In this document: one piece after another, positions 6,351 to 7,855 of the stretch | Layout: every line of letters begins with the position of its first letter | How positions within the stretch are numbered: the stretch's first letter is position 1 | The notes under the pieces: model-generated | Told to the model about the DNA's origin: nothing | Database searches by the model: none | The model's input: only the letters and a program-made list of their open reading frames with translations | Assembly: GCA_964453055.1 (NCBI GenBank) | Contig: CAYVOD010000076.1 | Coordinates: 1-7,855 of the forward strand | Length of the DNA stretch: 7,855 nt | DNA from: UBA2256 sp964453055 | GTDB lineage: Bacteria > Spirochaetota > Spirochaetia > Treponematales > Rectinemataceae | Reading direction: 5' to 3' | Position numbers and translations under genes: made by a program

Positions 6351-7412
6351 ATGAAACGTTCGCAGAAAATCCTGGTTCTTGGACTAGCCCTGGTATTCGC
6401 CCTTTTGACGACCCAGGCCTTCGCCGCGGATTTCAAGCCCAAGGCGGAGTACACGATGCAGGTCAACGTCGGTCCGCTCTACGACTGGGGCGTCGGAGCC
6501 CAGCGCTGGGCCGATCTAGTCAAGGAAAAGACAGGCGGCAAAGTCAACGTGAAGCCCTATTTCGGGTCCTCGCTGCTGGCCGGCAAGCAGACCAACTGGT
6601 ATCAGGCTGTCGCGGACGGCGCCATCGACTTCGCGGTGGAGTCCACGATCAACGCATCCGCCACCATCCCTGCCCTCAATCTCTTCAACCTTCCCTTCTT
6701 CATGCCCAGCTATGACGCGGTGGATAAGATCGAGAACGGCAAGGCGGGCAAGATGGTCATCGAGGCGATGGAGAAAGGCGGCCTCAAGTTCCTGGCCTGG
6801 GGAGAGAACGGCTACAGGCAGATCACCAACTCCAAGAAGGAGATCAAGACTCCCGACGACATGAAGGGACTCAAGTTCCGCGCCGTCGGATCGCCGATCT
6901 TCATCGACATGTTCAAAGCCCTGGGCGCAGACGCCACCATGATGTCATGGGCAGATGCCGTAACCGCGTTCCAGCAGGGCGTCGTCGACGGGCAGGAGAA
7001 TCCCAAGTCGGTTCTCACCGTAGTCAAGATCTGGGAATACCACAAATACCTGACCAACTGGGGCTACGTGCTCGATCCCCTGGTCTTCGTCGTGAACGCC
7101 AAGGTATGGAAGTCCTTCCCCGAGGATATCCAGAAAGCTATCGCCGAAGCGGCCCTCGAGGCGGGCGAGTACGAGAAGGCCCTGGCCAGGGCATACCTGG
7201 ACGGCACCAAGTCCGCCGACAAACTCAAGACCAAGTACGGCGTGACTGTTGAAGACGCTTACGCGGTAGCCAGGTCCAAGGGCATGGTCATCACCGATCT
7301 CACCCCCGCCCAGTTCCAGGCATTCAAAGACAAGCTGGCCCCGGTCTACAACGCCTGGGTTCCCAAGGTGGGCAAGGCTATCGTCGACGCGGCGATAGAG
7401 GACATGAAATAA
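6351..7412 (+). CDS. dctP: TRAP transporter periplasmic solute-binding protein, DctP family
   Basis: A 353-residue secreted binding protein that captures a carboxylate- or sulfonate-type anion and delivers it to the DctQ-DctM membrane complex for sodium-driven uptake. Seen: a Sec signal peptide (MKRSQK, hydrophobic core 7-20, cleavage after AFA at 25) with no lipobox cysteine, so the protein should be soluble in the periplasm. Downstream come GYRQITN with Arg156, LKFRAVGSP with Arg177, and DGQENP (213-218), the core DctP signature; the arginine at the Arg177 position is known to hold the ligand carboxylate in this family. Length is typical. ATG 6351 has AGGAGG five bases upstream. It is first of the TRAP operon, divergent from the hydroxylase operon, and separated from dctQ by a strong hairpin. 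The ligand cannot be named from sequence. Confidence 0.96.
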   Translation: MKRSQKILVLGLALVFALLTTQAFAADFKPKAEYTMQVNVGPLYDWGVGAQRWADLVKEKTGGKVNVKPYFGSSLLAGKQTNWYQAVADGAIDFAVESTINASATIPALNLFNLPFFMPSYDAVDKIENGKAGKMVIEAMEKGGLKFLAWGENGYRQITNSKKEIKTPDDMKGLKFRAVGSPIFIDMFKALGADATMMSWADAVTAFQQGVVDGQENPKSVLTVVKIWEYHKYLTNWGYVLDPLVFVVNAKVWKSFPEDIQKAIAEAALEAGEYEKALARAYLDGTKSADKLKTKYGVTVEDAYAVARSKGMVITDLTPAQFQAFKDKLAPVYNAWVPKVGKAIVDAAIEDMK

Positions 7413-7440
7413 CGGTTTGATTCAGCGATTTTTCACGCGC

Positions 7441-7481
7441 GGTGGCAGGAGGGCTGTTCAGTGAACAGCCCTCCTGCCACC
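7441..7481 (+). promoter_or_regulatory. Perfect intercistronic hairpin between dctP and dctQ
   Basis: Two perfectly complementary 20-base arms (7441-7460 and 7462-7481, beginning GGTGGCAGGAGG) surround a single G, so RNA would fold as a 19-bp GC-rich stem with a 3-base loop. It begins 28 bases after the dctP stop. It is followed by CTTTCAAG, not a T-run, so it is a poor intrinsic terminator. The likely role (inference) is to protect the 3' end of dctP mRNA and/or cause partial termination, so that more binding protein than membrane subunit is made, as known for other binding-protein operons. A REP-like repeat is an alternative. Confidence 0.75.
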
Positions 7482-7550
7482 CTTTCAAGAGTCGAACCTT
7501 CGCTCCGAACACGGGACTAAGCGAGGGTTTCTTCATATCCGGAGCAATCA

Positions 7551-7855
7551 ATGGCAGAAAACAAGAAATTCCATCTGGACGAACTTCTGGGAGCCTTTTT
7601 CCTGGCGATCATGTCCGTCATCACCTTCGTCAACGTGGTGAATCGTTACCTTTTTTCGAAGAGTCTCGCCTTCAGCGAGGAAGTCGTGGTCAATCTCTTC
7701 GTCTGGATAACCCTCCTGGGCGTTTCCATAGCATTCCGCAGGGGTAGCCATCTGCAGATGACTAACCTCTACGACAAGTTCTCCCCACAATTAAAGAGGA
7801 TTTCCATCGGGGTCTCCGGCATCATCGGCGTCGTGATCTTCGCCTTCCTCATCTA
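7551..7855 (+). CDS. dctQ: TRAP transporter small membrane subunit, DctQ family, C-terminus beyond window
   Basis: The first 101 residues of a small four-helix membrane protein, usually about 160-190 long; the frame is open at the right edge. Seen: helix 1 (about 12-30) followed by NRYLF (31-35), the acidic pair Glu43-Glu44, helix 2 (about 45-62) with VWITLLGVSIAFRRGSH, and the start of helix 3 (about 83-101). The arrangement of NRY, EE and a tryptophan before LG-x-A-x-R-x(n)-H is the DctQ pattern. Known role: it scaffolds the large DctM subunit in the inner membrane. ATG 7551 has GGAG six bases upstream. It follows dctP by 138 bp, unusually far for this pair, because of the hairpin. Confidence 0.93.
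   Translation, partial: MAENKKFHLDELLGAFFLAIMSVITFVNVVNRYLFSKSLAFSEEVVVNLFVWITLLGVSIAFRRGSHLQMTNLYDKFSPQLKRISIGVSGIIGVVIFAFLI

Noticed and set aside
6197..6715. 172-codon open frame overlapping dctP
   Set aside because: Begins in the AT-rich control region without a ribosome binding site and runs through the dctP signal peptide in another frame.
1..7855. CRISPR array, transposon, phage or defence genes, tRNA or rRNA
   Set aside because: No direct-repeat array, transposase, integrase or structured RNA gene was found on either strand; the coding content is metabolic and transport.

Overview
This 7.9-kb window looks like an accessory catabolic stretch of a bacterial chromosome. It has moderately high GC, strong GGAGG-type ribosome binding sites and almost no wasted DNA inside operons. 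A TRAP transporter, an oxalate/formate-type MFS carrier, a three-subunit molybdenum hydroxylase and a CoA-acylating aldehyde dehydrogenase together suggest an anaerobic organic-acid or amino-acid fermenter. Synergistota would fit best and some Deltaproteobacteria or Clostridia are alternatives, but this placement is inference from gene content; no marker gene is present.

Layout. (1) 1-797, minus: N-terminal 265 residues of an acylating aldehyde dehydrogenase resembling sulfoacetaldehyde dehydrogenase, cut by the window edge. (2) 798-1070: divergent control region with a near-consensus minus-strand promoter (905-933) and a 7-3-7 inverted repeat (866-882) just downstream of its start site. (3) 1071-2339, plus: a 12-helix OFA-family MFS carrier whose last 29 bp overlap, tail to tail, the end of the next operon. 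(4) 5907-2311, minus: a tightly coupled operon for the FAD, [2Fe-2S] and molybdopterin subunits of a xanthine dehydrogenase-family enzyme, with 4-bp and 8-bp overlaps and a GTG start on the last gene. (5) 5908-6350: 443 bp without a gene, shared by the divergent hydroxylase and TRAP operons, with an AT-rich block and two candidate promoters for TRAP. (6) 6351-7412, plus: periplasmic TRAP solute-binding protein DctP. (7) 7441-7481: a perfect 20-bp inverted repeat between dctP and dctQ. (8) 7551-7855, plus: start of the small TRAP membrane subunit DctQ; the large subunit DctM would be expected just past the edge.

Working model (inference): DctP-DctQ(-DctM) and the OFA carrier move carboxylates or sulfonates, the molybdenum hydroxylase oxidises an aldehyde or N-heterocycle, and the acylating dehydrogenase converts an aldehyde to an acyl-CoA. 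The genes are in four transcription units, so a single pathway is not proven. I see no defence system, CRISPR array, transposase, tRNA or rRNA. The best leads are the dctP/dctQ hairpin, the non-xanthine-like pocket residues of the molybdenum subunit, and the missing TM11 lysine of the OFA carrier.
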